Assembly: GCA_964592725.1 (NCBI GenBank)
Contig: CAZQFQ010000054.1
Location: 1 to 7,325 of the forward strand
DNA from: PALSA-1336 sp964592725
GTDB lineage: Bacteria > Patescibacteriota > Doudnabacteria > UBA920
Length of the DNA stretch: 7,325 nt
Reading direction: 5' to 3'
Shown here piece by piece: positions 1 through 6,120 of this stretch (positions are counted from its first letter, which is position 1; every line of letters begins with the position of its first letter). The notes under the pieces are model-generated. The model was not told the DNA's origin and made no database searches. It worked only from the letters and a program-made list of their open reading frames with translations. The position numbers and the translations under genes were made by a program.

Positions 1-1
1 T

Positions 2-967
2 GAATTGGCGTTGTCGGACAAAATTTACTATCCGCTTGCGCCGGTTATTGAAAAACTATTGGATTTTGAAAAGTTGCAGGCAGGGATTGGTCGGGAGTTA
101 AACGCCCATGATCGTCAACTGCTCGCGGATTTTATTTATAAAACTATTGTCATAGAGCCAGGCCAGACTGAAAGGGATAATTTTGATTATGACAGCCAAA
201 ATACGACATATTTAAAGCGTGACATTAATGTTTTAAAGAAAATTCTTCCCGAAGTAGGGAATTATCTGAAAGCTGTGACAGCTGTCCCGAGCCAGATAAG
301 CATGCACGACAAGCATGGCCAAGTTATTTATCCTTACAAAATAAGGGCAGATGAGCAGTCGCCTGAATTTCAACAGGCCAAACAGCTGGTTGACCAGGAT
401 TTAGTCGGCTATTTAAGGAATGGTTGGGAAGAAATGGATTACCACAGCTTAATAGAGGCTTTCCCGCCGAACGTTATGATTGGGGACTTGCAAGACATAA
501 AAAGATTATCGCCCGACCAAATTGACGTGGAGATGGCCGTGCGCTCCACTGTTTATAACCGCGGGGAAGAATACGTCCGGTTTCTAACGTCACTCTTTAG
601 CCGATTAGCCGAGCAGGGTGTTGCGATTGACGACAGTATCCGCGACAACGACGGTTGGTATTATAGAATCGCGGAAGTCTGGGAAGCTAAAAAAAGAATG
701 CAGGGTGTTAATCCTGAAGTCTTGGTTGTACTTGGTCCTGGTTTTGAAGGCGAGGACGCGCGACAGGATATGGTTCCGTTGGCTATGATGGTTACAAAAA
801 ATGGATCATCGAGAGAATTGGCGGAAAAATATCTAGAGGAAGGATATCAAGTGGTGGCTTTGGAAGGCTTGGCAACCAATGCCGAATATCTAAATACCTT
901 GGATAAAACCGGCTGGACAGCGGCACGCGCGGCAGAAGCGGTGGCTTTGGAATCTATAGTTATTTAG
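2..967 (+). CDS. Hypothetical protein, probably 5'-truncated by the window edge
   Basis: The reading frame is open from the first complete codon (bases 2-4) to the TAG at 965-967. A TTG at base 5 is the first possible start in the window. No ribosome-binding site or upstream in-frame stop is visible, so the gene probably begins outside the window. About 320 residues are visible. The protein is soluble and mostly acidic, with no signal peptide or membrane segment. A stretch near residues 240-250 (EVLVVLGPGF) looks like a buried beta strand followed by a turn, and the C-terminal 60 residues read as alternating helices. I do not recognise a family. Its AT-rich codon use matches the neighbouring regulator and differs from the GC-rich conjugation genes, so I take it as resident chromosomal sequence. 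It converges with the regulator and overlaps its 3' end by 8 bp. Confidence 0.75.
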   Translation, partial: ELALSDKIYYPLAPVIEKLLDFEKLQAGIGRELNAHDRQLLADFIYKTIVIEPGQTERDNFDYDSQNTTYLKRDINVLKKILPEVGNYLKAVTAVPSQISMHDKHGQVIYPYKIRADEQSPEFQQAKQLVDQDLVGYLRNGWEEMDYHSLIEAFPPNVMIGDLQDIKRLSPDQIDVEMAVRSTVYNRGEEYVRFLTSLFSRLAEQGVAIDDSIRDNDGWYYRIAEVWEAKKRMQGVNPEVLVVLGPGFEGEDARQDMVPLAMMVTKNGSSRELAEKYLEEGYQVVALEGLATNAEYLNTLDKTGWTAARAAEAVALESIVI

Positions 968-1754
968 CAGGTATTATTTTTAATCCGGTCTTTGGTTCCA
1001 GTAGCTTCCAAATTAATTCAAACAGTATTCTAAAGTTGTCGGCAATTTCTTTATTTTCTATAAGGATGCCAATTGGGTTGTCTTTTTGGAAAGAAATTAA
1101 AGAAACAGCATTGCCGACAATTTTTATATCCATCCGAAAAGGAAATTGGGCAGCGGGTAGCATACGAACTTCGCGTAGCTCTTTAGGTGAATTTATATTG
1201 ATTGGATTGTTGGCCGGCGCTATAACTCGGTTAAAAATGTTTTTTTTGATTCTTTTGGCAACGAATTCCTTGACGTACTCCGGAATGAACACCGCCATTT
1301 CGCCTTTGTCCTCAACGCTGTCAATGTTGGCTCCTTGCGCCAGCAGGTATTCATAAATCCTAATTATACCCTCCTTGCCTTCGTAGAATTTAACCCCCGG
1401 CTTTGTGGTTGCCAGTTGGAATACGCTCCGCAACTCGGGCAGGGATTTACTCAATTCTTCTTCGGCCGCCGCCAGGGCGGCTTTTTGTTTGGCTAAAAGC
1501 AGTTCCAGTTGCTCCGGATTTTTACCTGCAAATATGGTTCTGCCCCTTTCCGTGGCGGTTTCCACCAAACCCTTGGCTTTTAGGCTGTCTAGGTGGTAAT
1601 AGGCGTTTCCTCTTTTAAGCTTGGTATTAAAAAGGATTGGTTTTACTCCTAAAGGGCCGGAATTGACTAAAAGCTCATAAATTTGAGCTTCATTCTTATT
1701 TAAGCCTAACTTTTCAAAGATTTCCAGGTATTTGAGAGTATTTAAGGTTTCCAT
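960..1754 (-). CDS. TrmB-family transcriptional regulator
   Basis: This 264-residue protein should be a cytoplasmic DNA-binding regulator. Residues about 10-75 form a winged helix-turn-helix of the TrmB type: LGLNKNEAQIYELLVNSG, then a recognition region with RGNAYYHLDSLKAKGLV, then a wing. A short alanine- and glutamate-rich helix (about 83-110, KQKAALAAAEEELSKSL) should mediate dimerisation. A C-terminal sensor-like region begins at GVKFYEGKEGIIRIYEYLL, a phrase typical of TrmB-like proteins in uncultured small-genome bacteria. Classical TrmB proteins control sugar transport and metabolism, but the ligand cannot be inferred here. The ATG at 1754 lies about 18 bases after a predicted start point and has no obvious Shine-Dalgarno sequence. 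The gene is divergent from the conjugation operon, and its promoter region carries an inverted repeat. It could therefore regulate itself, the operon or both; this is inference. Confidence 0.85.
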   Translation of the reverse strand: METLNTLKYLEIFEKLGLNKNEAQIYELLVNSGPLGVKPILFNTKLKRGNAYYHLDSLKAKGLVETATERGRTIFAGKNPEQLELLLAKQKAALAAAEEELSKSLPELRSVFQLATTKPGVKFYEGKEGIIRIYEYLLAQGANIDSVEDKGEMAVFIPEYVKEFVAKRIKKNIFNRVIAPANNPININSPKELREVRMLPAAQFPFRMDIKIVGNAVSLISFQKDNPIGILIENKEIADNFRILFELIWKLLEPKTGLKIIPAK

Positions 1755-1778
1755 GTGTAAAATGTTAATTATATTAGT

Positions 1779-1807
1779 ATTTTATACCTTTTTTATAATC
1801 TTGTCAA
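1779..1807 (-). promoter_or_regulatory. Sigma70-like promoter of the TrmB-type regulator
   Basis: Read on the minus strand, a perfect TTGACA -35 box (1807-1802) is followed after exactly 17 bases by TAAAAT (1784-1779), one mismatch from the -10 consensus. Transcription would start near 1772, leaving a leader of about 18 bases before the ATG at 1754. The very AT-rich surroundings fit a promoter. Confidence 0.65.
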
Positions 1808-1821
1808 GTAATAACTGACAA
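1801..1821. promoter_or_regulatory. Inverted repeat, candidate operator
   Basis: TTGTCA (1801-1806) and TGACAA (1816-1821) form a perfect 6-base inverted repeat with a 9-base spacer, centre-to-centre about 15 bases. It covers the -35 box of the leftward promoter, where a dimeric repressor could block transcription. A related TTGAC...GTCAA pair (1902-1906 and 1936-1940) surrounds the rightward promoter. Binding by the TrmB-type protein is inference. Confidence 0.4.
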
Positions 1822-1901
1822 TAATATATTAAATTAAGCCAAAAATAGACATTTATTTATAGGTAGATTTAATAATACTCATATAAACTATCAGCATAAT
1901 A

Positions 1902-1930
1902 TTGACAATATGCTTATTTAAGTGTATACT
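1902..1930 (+). promoter_or_regulatory. Sigma70-like promoter of the structured leader and conjugation operon
   Basis: A perfect TTGACA (1902-1907) and TATACT (1925-1930, one mismatch) are separated by exactly 17 bases. Transcription would start near 1937. I found no better promoter in a brief look further downstream and no terminator with a T-tract before 7286. One transcript may therefore cover the leader RNA, the four conjugation genes and the 3' hairpin array. Confidence 0.7.
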
Positions 1931-1973
1931 GTTTAGTCAACATAAAAACCTCAAATAAGCACCTTTAAAAACT

Positions 1974-2162
1974 ATGGTTAACGAAGAGAGAAATGAAGGG
2001 ATCCAGCCCACGAGCTTAGCCCATAAGCAACAGGGGTATACAGGAGCCCCTTCAGTTCCCTCTCCATTAAACCGTTATCCGGAGATTATTCAAAGGATGG
2101 CGCAGAGGAGAGAAAGTTCTTTTATAAAGTCTTGCTTAAAGAATGGCAATGAGAGTGAATAA
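1974..2162 (+). CDS. Possible small hydrophilic protein (62 aa), doubtful
   Basis: An ATG about 37 bases after the predicted transcription start opens a 62-codon frame ending in TAA. The product would be hydrophilic and rich in Q, E, R, S and P (for example EIIQRMAQRRESSF), with no membrane segment or known motif. No Shine-Dalgarno sequence precedes it. The DNA can also form small hairpins, such as AGGGG (about 2032-2036) with CCCCT (about 2047-2051), so this may simply be the 5' part of the structured leader. It could be a leader peptide, a real small protein or chance; I rate chance or RNA as more likely. Confidence 0.25.
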   Translation: MVNEERNEGIQPTSLAHKQQGYTGAPSVPSPLNRYPEIIQRMAQRRESSFIKSCLKNGNESE

Positions 2163-2170
2163 CCTTAAAG

Positions 2171-2452
2171 CCATTCCCATCTCAAGTAGAAATATTTGGG
2201 AAGAGCAACTTTTTAGCTACAGCTGGTAAGTTGCAAGTGTCCAGTGGTGCCTTTACAGGAAAGGCTCCTCTGACCGCTTAACGGCTCCCTAGCAATGAGT
2301 GCACCCTTCATCATTAATTGATGGTGAGGGGAACAGTCATCGTTAGAAAATAAAATATTAGTAATAAGGTGCACGGCGGATTTTTTTATCGCCTGTGGTA
2401 AAAAATTTCGCCCTCGCTATCGCTATAGCAGGAGTAGTGAGGTAGCACCTTA
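2171..2452 (+). ncRNA. Structured RNA-like leader, segment 1
   Basis: Hairpins follow one another. GCAACTT (2205-2211) pairs with AAGTTGC (2228-2234). GCCTTT (2249-2254) pairs with AAAGGC (2260-2265). CATCA/TGATG lies around 2308-2322. A multibranch element is closed by TAAGGTGC (2365-2372) with GCACCTTA (2445-2452) and encloses GGCG/CGCC (2375-2393) and CCTCGCTA/TAGTGAGG (2412-2442, one G-U). No coding frame of quality spans the region, and I do not recognise a known RNA family. The next 80 bases (2453-2536) are AT-rich and hold only one small palindrome, TCAAATG-CT-CATTTGA (2492-2507). Confidence 0.5.
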
Positions 2453-2536
2453 ATAACATGCCTATAATCACTTTTCGTTTTTGATACATTTTCAAATGCT
2501 CATTTGATTGTGGCAAAATATAAGATTTTGATAATT

Positions 2537-2880
2537 GCCTAAGTTCGTCTTAGGCGTGTTAAGTGTTGTCGGCAGCGTTGTGGTTTGGTGTATTAGTACT
2601 ATTCATTTACAGGGATATAGGTACTCAAGAGCACAAAGCCACGCCGCTGCCGACAAGCCATGCTTCATTGTTGGCGCATGGCAGCAGGAAAGGAGGCGGA
2701 TATCGTGGAATACCCGCCTATTATTTTCGGCGACTGGAGGCCGTTAAACCAGTCCAGTTGCAACTTATTTTACAAGTTGCAATTGATGAGCCTCGCTGGG
2801 ATGGGCTATAAATAATTTCAGCTTGGGTGGATTCGGGGCAACACCTAGCTTCGATGAAGCCGACCCATGCTGCCGTGGGT
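2537..2880 (+). ncRNA. Structured RNA-like leader, segment 2
   Basis: Eight stems are nearly contiguous. GCCTAAG/CTTAGGC spans 2537-2555. TTGTCGGCAGCG (2566-2577) pairs perfectly over 12 bases with 2645-2656 and encloses the AGTAC/GTACT stem around 2595-2625. GCCATGC/GCATGGC spans 2657-2682, AGGCGG/CCGCCT 2694-2719, and GACTGG/CCAGTC 2732-2754. A perfect 9-bp stem TTGCAACTT/AAGTTGCAA spans 2758-2782. GCTTC/GAAGC spans 2848-2860, and ACCCATG/CGTGGGT (one G-U) 2863-2880. The spacing leaves little unpaired sequence, as in a large folded RNA. Short frames here look like by-products. I cannot assign a family. Confidence 0.55.
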
Positions 2881-2932
2881 GGATGCGCGGAGGAGTAGGG
2901 GGGTGAGTAGGTTTATAAGTAGCATTGGATAA

Positions 2933-3099
2933 GGGCAGATGATCCCGGACCTTTGTGAAAGTAAAGCACCAAAATCGTACCCCAAACTAAGCGCATGGCA
3001 AGGAAGACGCCTTCGAATATTGGAGGTGAGCGAGCTCAGGACATTATCCTTGGGCTGCTTGCCCGAGGAGAATGCTCTTAGTCTTTCAGACGCCTGAGC
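2933..3099 (+). repeat. Duplicated structured RNA module, copy 1
   Basis: Four blocks recur in the same order in copy 2: GGGCAGATGATCCCG (2933-2947), TGGCAAGGAAGA (2996-3007), GCGAGCTCAGGACA (3030-3043), and GAGAATGC (3068-3075) followed by AGTCTTTCAGACGCCTGAGC (3080-3099). Predicted pairings are GGG/CCC in the first block, CTTCG (3011-3015) with CGAGG (3064-3068), AGCTC-AGGA (3033-3041) with TCCT-T-GGGCT (3047-3056), and GTCT-TTC-AGAC in the last block. The stems differ in sequence from copy 2 but occupy the same place, as expected for a conserved RNA fold. No protein is supported in any frame. Confidence 0.65.
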
Positions 3100-3130
3100 A
3101 ATCAAGGAGGTAAAGTGGTTCTGAAATATC

Positions 3131-3250
3131 CGGTATAGCGCGGTATCTGGATCCGCGCGATGCCGTAACAACGGAAAACCAGAGTCCCGGGACCAGCAAC
3201 TACGCTGAGGTTGGTTAGGGAAAACTTAGCTGCGCGTAGACTCCCAGGGA
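3131..3250 (+). ncRNA. Structured linker between the two RNA modules
   Basis: The first hairpin is CGGTAT-A-GCGCGG (3131-3143) with CCGCGC-G-ATGCCG (3153-3165), a two-part stem of 12 pairs with one G-U. The second is nested: TCCCGGGA (3185-3192) pairs with TCCCAGGGA (3242-3250, one bulged A), and inside it CTACGC (3200-3205) pairs with GCGTAG (3234-3239). An AGGAGG sequence near 3105-3110 precedes a GTG at 3115, but the frame closes after seven codons. Confidence 0.5.
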
Positions 3251-3266
3251 ATGTGTTAAAGATAGA

Positions 3267-3422
3267 GGGCGGATGAACCCGAAATCTTTAAACGTCCTGG
3301 GAGTGGCAAGGAAGAGAGTCTCCCCGCTCCCGCGGAGAGAATGGGCGAGCTCGGGACAAAATTCCGCGGCTCGCTTGTTGAGTCCGCGGGAGAATGCCCA
3401 CAAGTCTTTCAGACGCCCGAGC
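3267..3422 (+). repeat. Duplicated structured RNA module, copy 2
   Basis: The four blocks of copy 1 recur: GGGCGGATGAACCCG (3267-3281, 13 of 15 identical), TGGCAAGGAAGA (3304-3315, identical), GCGAGCTCGGGACA (3345-3358, 13 of 14), GAGAATGC (3390-3397, identical) and AGTCTTTCAGACGCCCGAGC (3403-3422, 19 of 20). The fold is stronger here. CTCCCGCGGA (3327-3336) pairs with TCCGCGGGAG (3383-3392). Inside it GCGAGC (3345-3350) pairs with GCTCGC (3369-3374) and CGGGA (3352-3356) with TTCCG (3362-3366). It ends 64 bases before the E2 start codon, with a GGCGC/GCGCC hairpin (3451-3468) between. Confidence 0.65.
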
Positions 3423-3486
3423 GTTTTGAGTAAAAATCAGAGCCGCCCGCGGCGCCGGATGATGCGCCAAGGGCAAAGGAGAAGAG

Positions 3487-4545
3487 ATGAAAGTAGAAGT
3501 AAGGGGGTCTTGTAATTCTTACTGGTTAGGGTTTCGTAATCGTGTGAGCGAAAATCTAGCCAGCAGGAACCTTCCGATGGATGTAGTACTGTTTGCGCCT
3601 ATATTTCCAAGTGAAGTGCCATCGGCGACGGATGGTAGGATTTTTATTACCCTCAATAAGGAGGACTTTAGGTGGCAAGATGGGGTTGCCGCTATGGAGT
3701 ATCATCAAGGGATGCTCCATGCGAGGTATATCCCCGGAGGGATGTACCTCCGGGTGTCTGGGTTGACGGATTACCCGGACAACGGCAACTGTCATGAGAG
3801 CGATGCCGTAATTGCTCTTCTCGATCGCTTGCTTCCGCAAGTGATTGAGAGCGATCCGAAAAAAAGAGCCATGATGAGCGACGTGATCGCGGAAGCCGAG
3901 CGGGTTCGTTCCCGCGAGGCTTACGCCAAGGAGTGCTCGAAGCGGTTTGAAAAAACCGTGGAGGGTACCCGCAAAGCGATTGTAGACGGCCACGCGGCCG
4001 TGGCTAAGCTCCAGGCGGAGCTTGTGCGCAAGATCCGTGAGACTCGCGGCGTCGAGCGCAAGCTCGAGCAGTTGGAGTCCTCACGCGGCGGGCAAATGGA
4101 TGAGTACGGGCTGGAGTTTGACAAGCTCCTCCAGGTCCCGAAAGTCCGGCGGGTTGAAGCAAAGGAGGGCAAGGTGAACGTGTTCACCGATATTCTCTTT
4201 TGCACGGATCCGCGATCCGGACTGCGCCACGAGATTGGCGCTTTCCGGATTGAGCTGGACACCACCCGCGGATGCCCGCGGTGGTTTAACCTCACCCGTC
4301 AGGTGGACGGGTACAACTCCGGCCAAATGGCGCCGCACATTTGGTCAACCGGTGAGGCGTGTCTTGGCAACACTGCCGAGGTGTTTCCTGAACTTATCGG
4401 CGCTTATGAGTTTTCGGCGGCCGCGATGGTCGCCATCCAGTTCGTGGAGTCGTGCAATACCGACGACCCGGCTGGAAAGCAGATTAACAAATGGCCGGTG
4501 GCGCAGGAAGCGCCGGCCAAAACCGCAACCAAGGTGGCCGCCTAG
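3487..4545 (+). CDS. E2-like ubiquitin-conjugating enzyme with N-terminal domain and coiled coil
   Basis: This 352-residue protein ends in a prokaryotic E2/UBC-like domain (about 205-337). The decisive motif is APHIW..GEACLGN: Cys292 is the likely thioester cysteine. His284 takes the place of the Asn in the eukaryotic HPN motif, as in many bacterial E2-like proteins. It would accept the Ubl from the E1 and transfer it to a target. Residues 1-125 form a domain I do not recognise, with beta-like segments (for example RIFITL and GGMYLRV). Residues about 130-200 are a charged helix or coiled coil that may bind a partner or target. The C-terminal tail is rich in A, K and P. An AAAGGA sequence (3475-3480) supports the ATG. 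The first codons are more AT-rich than the rest. A GGCCGC/GCGGCC hairpin (4536-4550) covers the stop codon. The catalytic assignment is good; the substrate is unknown. Confidence 0.82.
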   Translation: MKVEVRGSCNSYWLGFRNRVSENLASRNLPMDVVLFAPIFPSEVPSATDGRIFITLNKEDFRWQDGVAAMEYHQGMLHARYIPGGMYLRVSGLTDYPDNGNCHESDAVIALLDRLLPQVIESDPKKRAMMSDVIAEAERVRSREAYAKECSKRFEKTVEGTRKAIVDGHAAVAKLQAELVRKIRETRGVERKLEQLESSRGGQMDEYGLEFDKLLQVPKVRRVEAKEGKVNVFTDILFCTDPRSGLRHEIGAFRIELDTTRGCPRWFNLTRQVDGYNSGQMAPHIWSTGEACLGNTAEVFPELIGAYEFSAAAMVAIQFVESCNTDDPAGKQINKWPVAQEAPAKTATKVAA

Positions 4546-4578
4546 CGGCCGCCGTAACCGTTTTTTGGAGCGACTAGT

Positions 4579-5340
4579 ATGATGGAGACGGTACGGCGCC
4601 TGTGGGGCGGCGCCAAGAAGTTTGCGCCCCACGAATTTGCCTCGCGAGTGGAACTCGCGGGAGGCCTGCCACGTGTTCTCGTTAGTCGCGAGGCTTATGA
4701 GGACATGTATTGCCTTGTCGATTTCGTCGACAAGGAGGTGGGTTGGCTCGGGTCGGTTGAGCGGTTAGGTAATGATTTCTTGGTCAAGGAGGTCTTCCTC
4801 TTCGATCAGGAAACTCATGCCACCACCTGCGAAATTACACCCGACGGTATGGCGGAGTTTGCCATGGCCTTGATGTCGTCCCGCCCCGACGGCATGGAGG
4901 TGGCCAATTCGATTCGATTTTGGGGGCACAGCCACGTCAATATGGGAACCAGCCCTTCGGGGCAGGATGAGTCCCAGTTGCGTGAGCTGGCGGCCAGTTG
5001 TGGTGATTTCTTCGTCCGTGGAATTATGAATAAGAACGGACGGATGGAGTGGACCATCGTGTTGGCTTCCATCGGCGTAGTGATTCACGACGCCGTGTGG
5101 GAGCTGTACGAGCCGGCCGCTGACGAAGCGCGCAGGCAACGGTGGCAGGCGGAAATCGCCGCCAAAGTGCGGGAGAAAGTTATCCCGCAGGTCGTTTTTT
5201 CCGGCCAGCCGGGTTATACCGGAGCTGGATTTGGCGCTCCGGACCGCTTTGCTCGCTATACGCGGGACGCGGAGGCCGTGGTGGAGAACTTCCGTCCCGG
5301 CAAGTCTACTAAAGGGAAAGGCGGCCACAATGGCCGTTGA
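4579..5340 (+). CDS. JAMM/JAB-family (MPN+) metalloprotease, probable deubiquitinase-like enzyme
   Basis: This 253-residue protein carries a complete JAMM zinc-protease signature: Glu53 in DKEVGWLG, then His117 and His119 in WGHSHV, Ser127 and Asp130 (HxH-x7-SxxD). Enzymes of this family cleave isopeptide or peptide bonds after the C-terminus of ubiquitin-like proteins. It may mature the Ubl made by the last gene and/or release it from targets. The domain spans about 30-175. A charged helix (180-200) and a Gly/Lys-rich tail (GKSTKGKGG) follow. TTGGAG (4565-4570) serves the ATG at 4579; a second ATG follows directly at 4582, so the start is uncertain by one codon. The gap to the E2 gene is 33 bases. 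Its last 11 bases overlap the E1 start, so translation is probably coupled. A signal peptide is absent, so it should act in the cytoplasm. Confidence 0.88.
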   Translation: MMETVRRLWGGAKKFAPHEFASRVELAGGLPRVLVSREAYEDMYCLVDFVDKEVGWLGSVERLGNDFLVKEVFLFDQETHATTCEITPDGMAEFAMALMSSRPDGMEVANSIRFWGHSHVNMGTSPSGQDESQLRELAASCGDFFVRGIMNKNGRMEWTIVLASIGVVIHDAVWELYEPAADEARRQRWQAEIAAKVREKVIPQVVFSGQPGYTGAGFGAPDRFARYTRDAEAVVENFRPGKSTKGKGGHNGR

Positions 5341-6013
5341 TCCCTTACGGCATTTATCCGTTTTCTCGCCGCACGCCTTCGGGCAGCGGCGGGTGGACGT
5401 GATTGGCTGCGGGGCCACAGGGTCCCGCATTGTGCTCTCTTTAGCCAAGCTTGGCGTGGAGAACATCCACGTTTGGGACTTCGACGTTGTAGAAGAGCAC
5501 AATATCCCGAACCAGGCGTTTGGGATGTCCGACATCGGCCTGAACAAGGCCGTCGCTCTGGCCGCGCTGGTTAAGGCGGCCACGGGAACCGAGATTACCG
5601 TCCACGAGGAAAAGGTGGATGGCACCCAGATGTTGGGTGAAGTGGTATTCCTTCTCACCGACACCATGAGTTCTCGAAAGGAGATTTGGAACGGGGCTTT
5701 GAAATACAAGCTCAAAACCAATCTTTTAATCGAGACTCGTATGGGCGCGGACAACGGCCGCGTCTACAGCATCAACCCCAACAAGCCTGGGCACATCAAG
5801 GCCTGGGAGGGGACGCTGTACGACGACAACGAAGCCGAAGTCTCCGCTTGCGGGGCATCGGTATCGGTGGGACCAACGGCCGAGACCATCAGTGGTCTTG
5901 CCGTCTGGCAGATGATTCGGTGGTTTTCTATCGAGAACGGTGGCGACGATGAACTCGACAACGAGATCATTTTTTCCCTCCGGCTGATGGTGGCCATCTC
6001 GCGCAAGTTTTGA
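5330..6013 (+). CDS. E1-like (ThiF/MoeB-fold) Ubl-activating enzyme, minimal form
   Basis: The ATG at 5330, overlapping the peptidase stop, gives 227 residues; starts further upstream in this frame only add sequence antisense to no motif. The nucleotide-binding loop is VIGCGATGS (24-32). WDFDVVEEHNIPNQ (49-62) supplies the acidic and polar residues that bind ATP and ribose, with Lys73 and Asp111 in the expected later positions. The enzyme should adenylate the Ubl C-terminus and capture it on Cys174 (SACGAS). Cys27 and Cys174 are the only cysteines, so the zinc-binding CxxC pairs of MoeB and many ThiF proteins are missing. The C-terminal helix (about 184-200) is typical of the fold. It is near the lower size limit of the family, with no extra domains. 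Operon position and content make a conjugation role more likely than thiamine or molybdopterin synthesis. Confidence 0.87.
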   Translation: MAVDPLRHLSVFSPHAFGQRRVDVIGCGATGSRIVLSLAKLGVENIHVWDFDVVEEHNIPNQAFGMSDIGLNKAVALAALVKAATGTEITVHEEKVDGTQMLGEVVFLLTDTMSSRKEIWNGALKYKLKTNLLIETRMGADNGRVYSINPNKPGHIKAWEGTLYDDNEAEVSACGASVSVGPTAETISGLAVWQMIRWFSIENGGDDELDNEIIFSLRLMVAISRKF

Positions 6014-6108
6014 AACTCGATTTTGGCGCTCCTCTTGAAGAAGTTTTTCGAGGAGCAAGTCGAAAACATTTTCAACCGGCGGCCAGCCGTGAATTGGCAC
6101 ATACCTAC

Positions 6109-6114
6109 AAGGAG
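6109..6114 (+). promoter_or_regulatory. Strong ribosome-binding site of the Ubl gene
   Basis: AAGGAG ends six bases before the ATG at 6121 and fixes that start over the TTG at 6010, which would add residues with no Ubl similarity. It is the best Shine-Dalgarno sequence in the operon, as expected if the modifier is needed in excess over its enzymes. A GCTCCTC/GAGGAGC hairpin (6028-6056) lies upstream. Confidence 0.7.
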
Positions 6115-6120
6115 ATTAAA

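Noticed and set aside
2535..2811. Plus-strand frames in leader segment 2
   Set aside because: They run through a 12-bp stem and several other perfect hairpins, have no ribosome-binding site and give low-complexity, unrecognisable peptides.
3104..3138. Tiny frame behind an AAGGAGG sequence with a GTG start
   Set aside because: It has only seven codons before the stop. The Shine-Dalgarno match may be chance inside structured RNA.
2933..3281. CRGATGA loops resembling a hammerhead ribozyme core
   Set aside because: The core would need CTGATGA and a three-way junction with GAAA. The base after C is A or G, and the surrounding stems do not fit.
2171..3468. Group I or group II intron, RNase P RNA, tmRNA, SRP RNA or rRNA fragment
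   Set aside because: I looked for their conserved cores (for example group II domain V and the RNase P P4 motifs) and did not see them. No reverse transcriptase or homing endonuclease is present.
2845..3476. Minus-strand frames (2845-3171, 3215-3403, 3288-3476) with a similar phrase ASERL...
   Set aside because: The resemblance is the translation of the duplicated RNA blocks. The frames lack start signals, and the sequence conservation follows stems rather than codons.
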